A stretch of DNA of 64,000 nucleotides, taken from assembly GCF_013403565.1 (NCBI RefSeq), contig NZ_CP058627.1, positions 3,038,001 through 3,102,000 on the forward strand, read 5' to 3'. The position numbers were made by a program, and so were the translations under genes. This stretch comes from Chitinibacter bivalviorum (GTDB taxonomy: Bacteria > Pseudomonadota > Gammaproteobacteria > Burkholderiales > Chitinibacteraceae). Shown piece by piece: positions 44,624 through 53,659 of this stretch. Each line of letters starts with the position of its first letter. Positions within the stretch are counted from its first letter, which is position 1. A model generated the notes under the pieces. That model saw nothing but the letters and a program-made list of their open reading frames with translations. It was not told the origin of the DNA and searched no databases.

Positions 44624-45445
44624 TTAGAATGGCATCGGGATATAACGGAATGGATGCGGTTCTTTATCAGTTTTGGCCTCAGGTTTGCGTTTGGGTAGCT
44701 TGATTTTGGCGTGCGGCAGCGCTTCATAAGGGATCTGTTTCAAGATATGGCTAATGATATTGAGGCGGGTGCGCTTTTTATCATTGGAAATCGCGACATG
44801 CCATGGGCACCACACCGTGTCGGTGTATTCCATCATGCGGTCACGCGCCTTGGTGTATTCATCCCATTTTGTGAAGGATTTCAAATCCATCTCGGTCAAT
44901 TTCCACAATTTGCGACCATCTTCGATGCGATCTTGCAGGCGGCGGGTTTGTTCTGCCATGTCGACATCCAGCCAGTATTTCAAAATCGTCACGCCCGATT
45001 GAGTGATGTACTTTTCCATCAACGGCGTGATTTCTAAAAAGCGATCGGATTGCTCTTCTGTACAAAACCCCATGACGCGCTCTACACCTGCGCGGTTGTA
45101 CCAGCTGCGATCAAAAATCACGATCTCGCCGGCAGAGGGGAATTGCGCAAAATAGCGCTGCATATAGAGCTGTGTTTTTTCTTTGTCGGTGGGCGCGGGC
45201 AGGGCGACTACGCGGAATACGCGTGGGCTAACGCGCTCGGTTAGGGCCTTAATCGTGCCGCCTTTGCCGGCTCCATCACGACCTTCAAAGACGATGATGA
45301 TTTTTTGCCCTGTTTGCTTTACCCACAATTGCAGCTTAACCAGCTCGATTTGGAGTTTCTTCAGTGCTTTGGCGTACTCTTTATTCCCCATTTCGGATTG
45401 GGCGTGAACAGTTGTTTCGGCGTGCTGAGATTTCTTTTTGCTCAT
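44624..45445 (-). CDS. ppk2: Polyphosphate kinase 2 (PPK2)
   Basis: A 273-residue kinase with Walker A FEGRDGAGKGG at about 53-63, the lid region TQLYMQRYFAQFPSAGEIVIFDRSWYNRAGVERVMGF and Walker B-like DRSWYNR. This is the class that transfers phosphate between polyphosphate and nucleoside (di)phosphates. N-terminus is Lys/Gln/His-rich. It is downstream of an isolated 49-bp palindrome and upstream of none; single gene. Confidence 0.93.
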   Translation of the reverse strand: MSKKKSQHAETTVHAQSEMGNKEYAKALKKLQIELVKLQLWVKQTGQKIIIVFEGRDGAGKGGTIKALTERVSPRVFRVVALPAPTDKEKTQLYMQRYFAQFPSAGEIVIFDRSWYNRAGVERVMGFCTEEQSDRFLEITPLMEKYITQSGVTILKYWLDVDMAEQTRRLQDRIEDGRKLWKLTEMDLKSFTKWDEYTKARDRMMEYTDTVWCPWHVAISNDKKRTRLNIISHILKQIPYEALPHAKIKLPKRKPEAKTDKEPHPFRYIPMPF

Positions 45446-45498
45446 GGAATAGCTCCTTATGAAGCAAGTGGCGAAGGCGGATTTAGCTTGCCATCATG

Positions 45499-45547
45499 GG
45501 GTATATTCACATAATTACTTTGCTTAATTATCTTGGTGTGTATACAT
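45499..45547. repeat. 49-bp palindromic intergenic element, copy 8
   Basis: Begins GGGTATATTCACATAATTA and ends GTGTATACAT; CACA/TGTG and AATTA/TAATT pairs continue inward. Lies 53 bp upstream of the ppk2 start and 160 bp downstream of the secA stop. Confidence 0.78.
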
Positions 45548-45661
45548 AGGTAGAGTATGTGAGCTGCGAGTGGGTCTAAACCAAAATCACTAGCATTAAA
45601 CAATATTACTAATTAAGTAGGGGATGGGCAAGGCTGAAGTTGGCGTAAATCTGAGGCGAAA

Positions 45662-45691
45662 AAAAAGCACCAGTCTGAGCTGGTGCTTTTT
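45662..45691. terminator. Terminator after secA
   Basis: AAAAAGCACCAG / CTGGTGCTTTTT with a 6-base loop. On the - strand it follows the secA stop by 16 bp; usable in both directions. Confidence 0.93.
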
Positions 45692-45707
45692 GTTGGGGGG
45701 CAATGAC

Positions 45708-48449
45708 TTAGACTAATTGACCATGGCATTGCTTGTATTTCTTGCCCGAGCCGCATGGGCATGGATCGTTACGGCCAACGCCTTGGAATTGGATTTTGGG
45801 CCCGCCTTCCTGATTCATCGCCGCCATAATCACTTCGCGAATTTTCTCTTCGTCACCGCTGGCCAAGACCGCTTCGATGTCTTCATGTGTAAATTGCATC
45901 GCTGATTCAGGGATTTCATGTTGCTCAACGGGCTGCACGTCTTCTGGGCCACGAATCTGCACCGTCATCACAATCTGCAATACATTGCGTTTGATTTGCT
46001 CTAGCAAGCTAGAGAACAGCTCAAAAGCCTCGCGTTTGTATTCTTGCTTCGGATTTTTCTGTGCATAGCCGCGCAAGTGAATGCCTTGACGCAGATGATC
46101 CAGTGCCGACAAATGTTCGCGCCAGTATTGATCCATATGTTGCAGCAACACCGAGCGTTCGAAATTGCGGAAGTTGGTTTCAGTCGCTTGTTCCACTTTC
46201 GAATCGTAAGCTGCTTTGGCCGCGGCTTGAACGCGCTTTTTCATCTCTTCGATAGTCAGCGTCGTTTCATTTTTGATCCAATCCTGAACATTCACGCCCA
46301 CATGCAATTCGGCCAGCGCGCGTTCCAAACCTTCGGCATCCCATTGCTCTTCCATTGTATCGGCAGGAATGTAGATGTCGAACAAATCAGACACATAGCT
46401 GTCACGCATGCCGCCGATGGTGTCGGCCACTTCTTCGCTTTCCAGAATCTCATTACGCTGGCCATAAATGGCTTTGCGCTGCTCGTTCGATACATCATCG
46501 TATTCCAGCAATTGTTTACGCATATCGAAGTTGCGACCTTCGACTTTGCGTTGTGCTGATTCGATGGCGCGTGAAACGATGCCCGCTTCAATTGGCTCGC
46601 CTTCTGGCATTTTCAGCTTGTCCATTACGTAAGCTACGCGATCACCAGCAAAAATACGCAATAGCGTGTCTTCGAGTGACAGGTAGAAACGGCTGGAGCC
46701 TGGGTCACCTTGACGGCCAGAACGGCCACGCAACTGATTGTCGATACGACGTGAGTCGTGGCGCTCAGTACCGATAATGTGCAAGCCACCCGCCGCCAAA
46801 ACAGCGTCGTGTTTCACTTGCCATTCGGCTTTCAGCGTCGCGATTTGAGCGGCTTTTGCTGCTTCATCGAGTGATTCGTCTGCTTCAATTTGCTTGATTT
46901 GAGCTTCGATACTGCCGCCGAGCACAATATCCGTACCGCGACCGGCCATATTCGTAGCAATGGTCACCTGACCCAAGCTACCAGCTTGCGCGACGATCTG
47001 TGCTTCTTTGGCGTGGTGCTTGGCGTTCAAAACGTTATGGGCAATGCCTTCAGACGTCAAAATGCCAGAGAGCAATTCTGATTGCTCAATTGACGTCGTG
47101 CCCACCAGCGTTGGCTGGCCGCGCTCAACACACCCTTTGATGTCGGTGATGATGGCTTTGTATTTTTCGTTCGCAGTTTTGAACACCTGATCTTGACGAT
47201 CGTCGCGGATCATTGGTTTGTTGGTCGGGATGATCACCGTTTCCAAACCATAGATTTGCTGGAATTCGTAGGCTTCAGTATCCGCAGTACCAGTCATGCC
47301 CGACAGCTTGCTGTACATACGGAAGTAGTTTTGCAGCGTGATGGTGGCCAGCGTTTGGTTTTCTTGCTGGATTTCAACGCCTTCTTTGGCTTCGACGGCT
47401 TGGTGCAAGCCTTCTGACCAACGACGACCTGACATCAAGCGGCCTGTGTGTTCGTCAACGATGATGACTTCACCATCCATAACGACATAGTGCTGGTCTT
47501 TTACAAACAATGAGTGCGCGCGCAAGGCGGCGTTCAAATGGTGAATTAGGCTGATGTGGGCTGCGGCATACAAGCTATCGCCTTCTGGCAACAAGCCCAT
47601 TTGCGTCAGGATGGCTTCAACGTGTTCGTGACCAGCTTCAGACAGCAAGACGGTGTGGGCTTTTTCATCCACCCAGTAGTCGCCTTCGCCTTCTTCTTCG
47701 GTCTGGCGAACCAATTGTGCTGGAATGACATTCATCGCCTTGTACAGGTCGGTATTGTCATCGGCTGGGCCAGAAATAATCAGTGGGGTACGCGCTTCGT
47801 CGATCAAGATCGAATCCACTTCGTCGACGATGGCAAAATTCAAGGCTCGTTGCACGCGCTCATTGGGTGAAAACACCATATTGTCGCGCAGATAGTCAAA
47901 GCCGAATTCGTTATTGGTGCCGTAGGTAATGTCGCAAGCGTAGGCTTGTTGTTTATCTTCGTGCGCCATCTGACCCAAGTTCACACCGCAGCTCAGACCC
48001 AGGAAATTGAATAATTTACCCATTTGCGCCGCATCGCGTTGCGCCAGGTAATCATTCACGGTAATCACGTGAACGCCTTTGCCAGTCAGCGCGTTCAGGT
48101 AAGCGGCCAAGGTCGCCACCAGTGTTTTACCTTCACCCGTGCGCATTTCGGAGATCTTGCCTTGATGGTGAACCAAGCCACCAATGAGCTGTACATCAAA
48201 GTGACGCATGCCCAGTGTGCGTTTACCACCTTCACGACATACCGCGAATGCTTCAGGTAAGATTTGATCGAGCGTTTCGCCCTTGGTCAGGCGAGATTTG
48301 AATTCTTCAGTTTTGCCACGTAGCTCGTCGTCGGACAGCGCGGCCATGCTCGGCTCCAACGCATTAATCTGCTTGACGATGGCACCGTATTGTTTCAACA
48401 AACGGTCGTTACGGCTTCCAAATACTTTTTTCAGCAGATTCGAGATCAT
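45708..48449 (-). CDS. secA: Preprotein translocase ATPase SecA
   Basis: A 913-residue SecA, full length for the family. Walker A MRTGEGKT near residue 104-109, Walker B-like [48 protein letters not shown], and the C-terminal zinc finger [13 protein letters not shown]. Drives proteins through SecYEG. ATG at 48449 matches the usual MISxLLKKxFGSRND start; a longer in-frame start at 48509 is unlikely. Upstream, on the same strand, lies an M23 peptidase gene; no SecM is seen. Confidence 0.97.
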   Translation of the reverse strand: MISNLLKKVFGSRNDRLLKQYGAIVKQINALEPSMAALSDDELRGKTEEFKSRLTKGETLDQILPEAFAVCREGGKRTLGMRHFDVQLIGGLVHHQGKISEMRTGEGKTLVATLAAYLNALTGKGVHVITVNDYLAQRDAAQMGKLFNFLGLSCGVNLGQMAHEDKQQAYACDITYGTNNEFGFDYLRDNMVFSPNERVQRALNFAIVDEVDSILIDEARTPLIISGPADDNTDLYKAMNVIPAQLVRQTEEEGEGDYWVDEKAHTVLLSEAGHEHVEAILTQMGLLPEGDSLYAAAHISLIHHLNAALRAHSLFVKDQHYVVMDGEVIIVDEHTGRLMSGRRWSEGLHQAVEAKEGVEIQQENQTLATITLQNYFRMYSKLSGMTGTADTEAYEFQQIYGLETVIIPTNKPMIRDDRQDQVFKTANEKYKAIITDIKGCVERGQPTLVGTTSIEQSELLSGILTSEGIAHNVLNAKHHAKEAQIVAQAGSLGQVTIATNMAGRGTDIVLGGSIEAQIKQIEADESLDEAAKAAQIATLKAEWQVKHDAVLAAGGLHIIGTERHDSRRIDNQLRGRSGRQGDPGSSRFYLSLEDTLLRIFAGDRVAYVMDKLKMPEGEPIEAGIVSRAIESAQRKVEGRNFDMRKQLLEYDDVSNEQRKAIYGQRNEILESEEVADTIGGMRDSYVSDLFDIYIPADTMEEQWDAEGLERALAELHVGVNVQDWIKNETTLTIEEMKKRVQAAAKAAYDSKVEQATETNFRNFERSVLLQHMDQYWREHLSALDHLRQGIHLRGYAQKNPKQEYKREAFELFSSLLEQIKRNVLQIVMTVQIRGPEDVQPVEQHEIPESAMQFTHEDIEAVLASGDEEKIREVIMAAMNQEGGPKIQFQGVGRNDPCPCGSGKKYKQCHGQLV

Positions 48450-48570
48450 AGTGCTACCACGTGACGGCCTCGATCGAGGCTCAGTTTTTATTAAATAGAC
48501 AAAGGCCAACGCCCACTTTTATTTGGGCTGACTGACCTTAGTTGGCTCCACCCTACCTGTTTTTCAAGGC

Positions 48571-49455
48571 TTACTTACTTGCTTGAGCATAGTTTGATTG
48601 ACCCGCATCAAGAAAACGCAGTGGATTTTGCGCCACGCCGCGATAACGAATCTCAAAATGCAGGTGTGGGCCGGTTGAGCGACCTGTGCTACCAAGCAGC
48701 GCGACGTTTTGACCCACTTGCACCGTATCGCCAACTTTAACCAGTAATTTACTGGCGTGAGCATAACGACTGGTTAGATCTTTACCATGATCAAGCTCGA
48801 CCATATTACCATATTGAGGGTGGTAAGCTGCATACACGACTTTGCCTGTGGCGGCAGCCACAATTGGCGTGCCAGTGTCGCCCTGATAATCGATTCCTTC
48901 ATGGAAAACTTGGGTGCCGCGAAATGGATCAACGCGCCAGCCAAAGCTCGATGACTGCGGAGCAATCGCCAATGGGGCGTGGCGCGGCAGGAAAGAGGCG
49001 TCTGGCGTGATCAATATGGCTTCCGCCAAGGTCAGCTGATCGATCATCGCCGCCATTTTGACATCGGTGTCTTGCAATAAAGTACGCAAGCCATCGACAG
49101 CAAATGGTTTACCATCGTGCGCCAAACCGCCCTGCGGTGCAGCTTTTTGACTGAGAAACGGTTTAATATCAATGCCAGTTTTGTCGCCCACTCGGCTGGC
49201 CAGCCCATCGAGCCGGGTTAATTTAGCTTGCAGCTCACCCACTTGCACAGCGAGCGCGTCAATTTCATTCTGGCGAGCGTGCTGGCCGGGCATCATGCGC
49301 AATAGCGGCTCGACGCGGCTGGGTGCAAACAACATACCGAGGCCAAATGCGGCGGCGCCAATTAATAAGGTCAATGCCATGGCAAGCGCAGAGAGTTCGC
49401 GCGGCCCAAGCGAGATGGCCTTATCAAGACGGTGAGAGACCACAATGATATTCAT
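48571..49455 (-). CDS. M23-family murein endopeptidase-like protein, membrane anchored
   Basis: A 294-residue protein with an N-terminal transmembrane segment (about 22-44), a short coiled coil (about 57-85) and a C-terminal LytM/M23 domain. Zinc motifs are HEGIDYQGDTG (H and D) and HLHFEIR (H-x-H). It should cut or regulate the peptide cross-links of peptidoglycan. ATG at 49455 follows AAGGA; a longer frame to 49557 is not supported. Lies 121 bp upstream of secA, same strand, and divergent from the DUF721 gene, a common arrangement in betaproteobacteria. Confidence 0.9.
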   Translation of the reverse strand: MNIIVVSHRLDKAISLGPRELSALAMALTLLIGAAAFGLGMLFAPSRVEPLLRMMPGQHARQNEIDALAVQVGELQAKLTRLDGLASRVGDKTGIDIKPFLSQKAAPQGGLAHDGKPFAVDGLRTLLQDTDVKMAAMIDQLTLAEAILITPDASFLPRHAPLAIAPQSSSFGWRVDPFRGTQVFHEGIDYQGDTGTPIVAAATGKVVYAAYHPQYGNMVELDHGKDLTSRYAHASKLLVKVGDTVQVGQNVALLGSTGRSTGPHLHFEIRYRGVAQNPLRFLDAGQSNYAQASK

Positions 49456-49470
49456 TGGAATCCTTGTAAA

Positions 49471-49908
49471 ATGAGTAAACACGCTAATTTTTCGCAGCTG
49501 GTTGAGGGCGACTATCAACTCAATCGTCTCGTCAAACAGCTCGATCAGCTCAATCACTTGCTGCGTATCGTGCAGTCAGTGCTGCCGCCCGAAATCGCGC
49601 GGGTTTGTCAGGGCACCGCCTGGGCGGGTAGCACCTTGCTGGTTGCTGTGCCCAGTAGTGCGGCGGCAACGCGTTTGCGTCAGGCCGAGCCCGCGATCAT
49701 TGCTGCATTGGGACAGGCTGGGGTGCACGCTACCGCAATCCGTGCCAAGGTGCAAGTCGCGTTGCAACAGGGAAACCCGATGCAAACCAAGACCTTACGC
49801 ATGACCGAACCCGCGAAGGCGGCGTTTTCCGAGCTAGAAACTCAGGTTGATGACCCCGAACTCAAAGCGGCATTGGCTAATTTATTACGTCATCACCTCA
49901 AGAAATAA
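49471..49908 (+). CDS. DUF721/DciA-like protein
   Basis: A 145-residue protein with the DUF721 pattern: HLLRIVQSVLPPEIARVCQGTAWAGSTLLVAVPSSAAATRLRQAEPAIIAALGQAG. DciA proteins recruit replicative helicase in bacteria lacking DnaC; some betaproteobacterial copies beside secA may have other roles. Start MSKHANF at 49471, 15 bp from the divergent M23 start codon. Confidence 0.75.
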   Translation: MSKHANFSQLVEGDYQLNRLVKQLDQLNHLLRIVQSVLPPEIARVCQGTAWAGSTLLVAVPSSAAATRLRQAEPAIIAALGQAGVHATAIRAKVQVALQQGNPMQTKTLRMTEPAKAAFSELETQVDDPELKAALANLLRHHLKK

Positions 49909-50224
49909 GTCGCGGCGGGCGCGCTGGGCTTCACGCTCAGATCGCGGGCAAAAAAAACGGGCTCCTTGGTAGGAGCCCGATCAATCAGGGAGGAGATGAG
50001 CAAAATGCACACTTGCATTGCACACATACCATCAGAGTATGGGCGGGGGGCGTAGTTCCCAAGTCCGGGTGTGAATATTCACGCTGTGTGCACTGGGTGG
50101 CAAAGCCTGATTTTTCAGGCCAAACATCGCCGCAGCATAAACAAAAATTCATCGTTCCCTGCCGCCAATTACACCCTGCTTAAGCATATAATCGCGCCTT
50201 ACTTAAACCTGCCCGAGTGCGACG
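49909..50224. other. Intergenic stretch with an orphan - strand terminator
   Basis: About 316 bp before uppP. A perfect stem CGGGCTCCT / AGGAGCCCG (49958-49979) is followed on the - strand by T7, but no - strand gene lies upstream of it, so a short - strand RNA may end here. That RNA would contain CTCATCTCCTCCCT, an anti-Shine-Dalgarno-type stretch. On the + strand the same bases give GGGAGGAG before a 15-19 codon frame (49996-50055). Either reading is tentative. Confidence 0.5.
49951..50130 (-). ncRNA. Possible small RNA with CU-rich seed (tentative)
   Basis: Bounded at its 3' end by the CGGGCTCCT/AGGAGCCCG terminator and T7 on the - strand; the 5' end is unknown. A CTCCTCCCT segment could pair with ribosome binding sites. 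There is no sequence identity to a known family that I can name. Confidence 0.3.
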
Positions 50225-51049
50225 ATGGATCCGATTTTGTTATTTCATTCCCTGATTATGGGTTTGGTCGAAGGCGTGACCGAATTCCTGCCGATTTCAT
50301 CGACAGGCCATTTGATCCTGACTGGCGATTTGCTCAATTTTCTGAGTAAAGAAAAACGCGATGTCTACGAGATCTTTATTCAGCTTGGCGCCATGCTGGC
50401 GGTGGTGTGGGAATACCGTGCAAAAATTGGCAAAACACTGGCTGGCGCGGGTAAGGCAGGCGGGGAGCGCAATCTGCTCTTGGGGATTATTGTCGCGTTT
50501 ATTCCTGCGGCGATTTTGGGCAAATTGTTTTCCGAGCACATCAAAGCGGTGTTATTTAACCCGATTGCCGTATCGATCGCGTTTATTGTCGGTGGTTTGA
50601 TTATTTTGTGGGCGGAAAAACGTCAGCACACAGTCACGATTGAAACGGTTGATGATTTAAGCCTGAAAGACGCGCTGAAAGTGGGTTTTTGCCAGTGTTT
50701 GGCGCTGATTCCCGGTACTAGCCGTTCGGGCGCAACGATTATCGGCGGGATGTTCTTGGGTCTTTCGCGCAAAGCGGCGACCGAGTTTTCTTTCTTTCTT
50801 GGCATTCCTACGCTGGGCGCGGCGTCGCTATATAGCTTGTTGAAACACCGTCATGTACTCGACAGCGCCGACATCGGCATCTTCGCCGTTGGCTTTATCT
50901 CGTCGTTTATCTTCGCGTTTTTCGCGATTCGCGCCCTGATCAAGTTTATCTCGACGCACACCTTTATCGTCTTTGCATGGTATCGCATTGCTTTCGGCTT
51001 GATCGTTTTGGCGACATGGCAGTTTGGCTGGGTGAACTGGGCGGCGTAA
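50225..51049 (+). CDS. uppP: Undecaprenyl-diphosphatase UppP/BacA
   Basis: A 274-residue membrane protein with about eight helices. The family signatures are GLVEGVTEFLPISSTGHL (residues about 11-28) and ALIPGTSRSGATIIGGMFLGLSRKAATEFSF, which hold the catalytic Glu/Ser/Arg residues. Recycles undecaprenyl pyrophosphate for cell-wall synthesis; overproduction gives bacitracin resistance. A 49-bp palindrome follows 22 bp after the stop. Confidence 0.96.
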   Translation: MDPILLFHSLIMGLVEGVTEFLPISSTGHLILTGDLLNFLSKEKRDVYEIFIQLGAMLAVVWEYRAKIGKTLAGAGKAGGERNLLLGIIVAFIPAAILGKLFSEHIKAVLFNPIAVSIAFIVGGLIILWAEKRQHTVTIETVDDLSLKDALKVGFCQCLALIPGTSRSGATIIGGMFLGLSRKAATEFSFFLGIPTLGAASLYSLLKHRHVLDSADIGIFAVGFISSFIFAFFAIRALIKFISTHTFIVFAWYRIAFGLIVLATWQFGWVNWAA

Positions 51050-51071
51050 TTTTTAGTCTTTTTGTCTTTAG

Positions 51072-51120
51072 GGGTATTGCTGCAAGAATCAATAAAGCAT
51101 TTGATCTTGTGGCAATACCC
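51072..51120. repeat. 49-bp palindromic intergenic element, copy 9
   Basis: GGGTATTGC / GCAATACCC outer arms (9 bp), then CAAG/CTTG and ATCAA/TTGAT inside: an almost complete hairpin. Lies 22 bp after the uppP stop. Confidence 0.9.
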
Positions 51121-51251
51121 CTTTGCATGTCTGCTCTGGCATCACAATTGCTTTTTTTATTATGACTTAATCCTTTCTATTAAATGACGAAGCCCCCTTG
51201 ATCTAGCTTTTGTTCCGCCTTCATAATGCGAATAGCATTTGTGAGGTGATC

Positions 51252-52013
51252 ATGAGTAAACAATGTTTGAAATGCGCTTATACGCGTCAGGCCAGTGATG
51301 CTGCTCCGAGCTATAAGTGCCCGCGCTGTGGTGCCATCTATGCCAAAGTCGAGGCCGCACGCCAGGCCGCACAGGTGCAGCAAACCACGCGCGCCAAGCA
51401 ATCCGTTACCGAGCGACAACTGGCGCAATCGCAGCTGATCAATGTGATGAATGTGGCCTATTGGCTAGCGCTGGCGGCTGTGCTCTTCACGATGACGCTC
51501 TGTTTGCGCCAGTACTGGATGTCGTTTGTGCTGGAAATGAAAATCGCTTTTTCCCAAAACATTTTGGTGAAGCTGTTTGCCCTGAGCTTGCCGCACAGTG
51601 TTTTCTCGGCCTTTGCCTTGTTTTATGTGTTGTTGTCGCTGGCCTATCTGCTGTATCTCTATCCCAAGCGCGATGAGTTGGCTTATTCGAGTCTGAGTGA
51701 AAGTTATCGCTATTTCGTCAAAGCCTTTCGCTGTGGCACCTACTTTTTCCTGCCCGTACTGCTGATGTTACTGGCTGCCAAAGTCATTCCCTTGCTGCTG
51801 AGCGCTAGCTCAGCAGCCATCGCGCCCAGTGACGGCATGTGGGAAAACATCATCGTGTTTGCGCTGCTGGGTGGCTTTGTATTGCAGTGGATTTCGCTGA
51901 TTTTGAGCTTGGTTTTTGGTGTGCCGATGCTGCTGTATTTGCTGAAAGGCTGGCGCTCACTCAATGAATTCAAACAGCAAGATGCTGAGCTGGCGATGGA
52001 AAACGCGAATTAA
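51252..52013 (+). CDS. Zinc-ribbon membrane protein of unknown function
   Basis: A 253-residue protein. The N-terminus has a zinc ribbon CLKCAYTRQ ... YKCPRCGAIYAK (Cys pairs at 5/8 and near 23/26), followed by about four transmembrane helices (near 72-92, 110-135, 160-180, 205-230). Domain combination is common for uncharacterised proteins. ATG at 51252 follows GAGGTG. A 49-bp palindrome starts 8 bp after the stop and the next gene follows in the same direction. Confidence 0.78.
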   Translation: MSKQCLKCAYTRQASDAAPSYKCPRCGAIYAKVEAARQAAQVQQTTRAKQSVTERQLAQSQLINVMNVAYWLALAAVLFTMTLCLRQYWMSFVLEMKIAFSQNILVKLFALSLPHSVFSAFALFYVLLSLAYLLYLYPKRDELAYSSLSESYRYFVKAFRCGTYFFLPVLLMLLAAKVIPLLLSASSAAIAPSDGMWENIIVFALLGGFVLQWISLILSLVFGVPMLLYLLKGWRSLNEFKQQDAELAMENAN

Positions 52014-52021
52014 TATTGCAT

Positions 52022-52070
52022 GGGTATTGGTCTGAATGCATTTTTATTGTTTGAATGTAGATAAATACCT
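52022..52070. repeat. 49-bp palindromic intergenic element, copy 10
   Basis: Begins GGGTATTGGTCTGAATGCAT and ends GATAAATACCT. 8 bp after one stop and 12 bp before the next start codon. Confidence 0.82.
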
Positions 52071-52082
52071 GCCTGGGGTAAT

Positions 52083-52976
52083 ATGAAAAAAATACTTTCG
52101 ATTGGCATGGCGGCTCTCGCTTTGAACCTGAGTAGCAGTGCATGGTCGCTCAATATCGTGCCGCCCGGTGATCGCGATACGCAGTTGGATCGCTGGTCAA
52201 ATCGGCCTGAAGAGCAGGTGGTGAAAATCACCACCGAAGCGCCACTCAACTGGAGCAAGCTTGATGTGAAAGTCTGGCGCCAGCCCAAGCCTGCTCCGTA
52301 TGTGGTGCTATTGCACGGCTCGGCCTCAATTCATGAGAAAGGGCGGATTGAAGGTTGGTGGCGCAATGCGGATGACGTGCAAGCCTTGTTCTACAGCATG
52401 GGTTTTCACGTCGTGCAATTAACGCGTCGCGGCTATGGCGATTCGGAAGGTACGCGCAGTGAAGTATTCGCGAATAAGTCCGCGCACAGTGACAATGAAT
52501 ACACCACACTGCTGCTGAAGGATGCGGCCTTGGATGTCGCTCCAGTCTTGCAGTGGGCCAGCAAACAAGCCGATTTTCAGCCACAAGCAATTTTGGTCGG
52601 TCATTCATTTGGCGGTATTCTGGCATTGCACACTGCCGATTTAGCCCCTAGTGTCGTTGGCGTCATCGATATTGCGGGTGGACTGGGCTTTTTCAATCAG
52701 ACTGAGCCAAGCAAGCAAGATCCCACTAGCCTAGCGGCGATTCTGGCCAATACCAAAACCAAAAAGCCCAATTTGCTGATCTACGCCAAGCATGACACGG
52801 TGATCGCTTATTCGCTCGGCGAAGCGATTGCTGCGCAGCAAGCCAAAATCAGCAATAGCACCTTGATTAGCCCCAAAACGCTAGAAGGGCGCGACCCGCA
52901 TGCGGCGCTCATCATGGGGATGAATATCGAATTCTGGCAGGACGACGCCTATCGGTTTTTGCGCTCCCTGCCTTGA
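52083..52976 (+). CDS. Exported alpha/beta-hydrolase family protein
   Basis: A 297-residue protein: signal peptide (MKKILSIGMAALALNLSSSAWS|LN), oxyanion region VVLLHGSASIH, nucleophile elbow GHSFGG, and candidate acid/His residues in IYAKHDTVIAY and DPHAALI. The fold is that of a periplasmic lipase/esterase or peptidase; substrate unknown. It is followed by two small genes in the same direction. Confidence 0.85.
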   Translation: MKKILSIGMAALALNLSSSAWSLNIVPPGDRDTQLDRWSNRPEEQVVKITTEAPLNWSKLDVKVWRQPKPAPYVVLLHGSASIHEKGRIEGWWRNADDVQALFYSMGFHVVQLTRRGYGDSEGTRSEVFANKSAHSDNEYTTLLLKDAALDVAPVLQWASKQADFQPQAILVGHSFGGILALHTADLAPSVVGVIDIAGGLGFFNQTEPSKQDPTSLAAILANTKTKKPNLLIYAKHDTVIAYSLGEAIAAQQAKISNSTLISPKTLEGRDPHAALIMGMNIEFWQDDAYRFLRSLP

Positions 52977-53003
52977 TGATGGATCTTTGCGACGGGAGCG
53001 GGC

Positions 53004-53237
53004 ATGAAGTTTTACGCTTATCTTGAAAGTACGCCGCTCGCCGAGCCAGCACTGCTCAGCGAAGTGACCTTGGTGGCCAATCCGCATGAGCTGCGCAAAA
53101 TCGCTCGATTTCTCGAATTGGCCGCCGAGCAAATGACGCAGGATCCCGCCCAGTTTGAGCATGTTCATCTCAGTGATGTCGATCGTGATTTTACTGCTAC
53201 GCCGAGTTTGATCGTCTTTAATCCGCAAGCGCTTTGA
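53004..53237 (+). CDS. Small Imm32-like protein
   Basis: A 77-residue protein (MKFYAYLESTPLAEPALLSEVTLVANPHELRKIARFLELAAEQM ... EHVHLSD) resembling the short Imm32-type immunity proteins. No adjacent toxin gene is seen, so it is an orphan immunity candidate or a general member of the fold. 27 bp after the hydrolase gene, 11 bp before the next gene. Confidence 0.6.
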   Translation: MKFYAYLESTPLAEPALLSEVTLVANPHELRKIARFLELAAEQMTQDPAQFEHVHLSDVDRDFTATPSLIVFNPQAL

Positions 53238-53248
53238 GGTGATGCAAG

Positions 53249-53557
53249 ATGCCAAAGTTTAACCGTCAGACGCTGTTTGTTGGCTTAGGCATTGGCTATC
53301 TGGCGGGGTTTTGCGCTCAGCTGATCTTTGCAATTCTGCTGCTGCGCATGTCTTGTGAAAGTTTTGGCTGCATTGGGGTCGGGATAGGCTGGATTGCTTG
53401 GGTGATTGCCTTTGCCTTCCTACTAGCATGTGGCGCAATCGCTCGTGCTCAATTGCAAGGCTATCCACGGTTAGCGGCGGCTTGCCGCCTAGGATTATGG
53501 CTACAAGCCGCGCAGGGGATCGGCTTGCTGGGCTATTACTTGCTACATACTGCCTGA
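53249..53557 (+). CDS. Small membrane protein
   Basis: A 102-residue protein with three likely transmembrane helices (about 10-30, 43-62, 80-98) and a Cys-rich centre (LLRMSCESFGCIG). Family unknown. The last base of its TGA is the first base of a 49-bp palindrome. Confidence 0.65.
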   Translation: MPKFNRQTLFVGLGIGYLAGFCAQLIFAILLLRMSCESFGCIGVGIGWIAWVIAFAFLLACGAIARAQLQGYPRLAAACRLGLWLQAAQGIGLLGYYLLHTA

Positions 53558-53605
53558 TGTATTGGCTTGAAGATAAATTAAAATAAGCCTCGGCGCGCCA
53601 TACCT
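53557..53605. repeat. 49-bp palindromic intergenic element, copy 11 (reversed)
   Basis: ATGTATT at the left and CATACCT at the right, the inverse of the ATACAT-ended copies. It begins on the last base of a TGA stop and is followed by an intrinsic terminator. Confidence 0.72.
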
Positions 53606-53608
53606 AAT

Positions 53609-53633
53609 AAAAGCCCCGCTTTGCGGGGCTTTT
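53609..53633. terminator. Terminator between the small membrane protein and OmpA genes
   Basis: AAAAGCCCCGC / GCGGGGCTTTT with a TTT loop, symmetrical for the two convergent genes. Confidence 0.93.
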
Positions 53634-53659
53634 GCATGATGAAGCCAGCGTGGCTGAAA

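Noticed and set aside
53004..53557. Toxin-immunity module
   Set aside because: The adjacent small membrane protein and hydrolase show no toxin signature; only the immunity-like fold is suggested.
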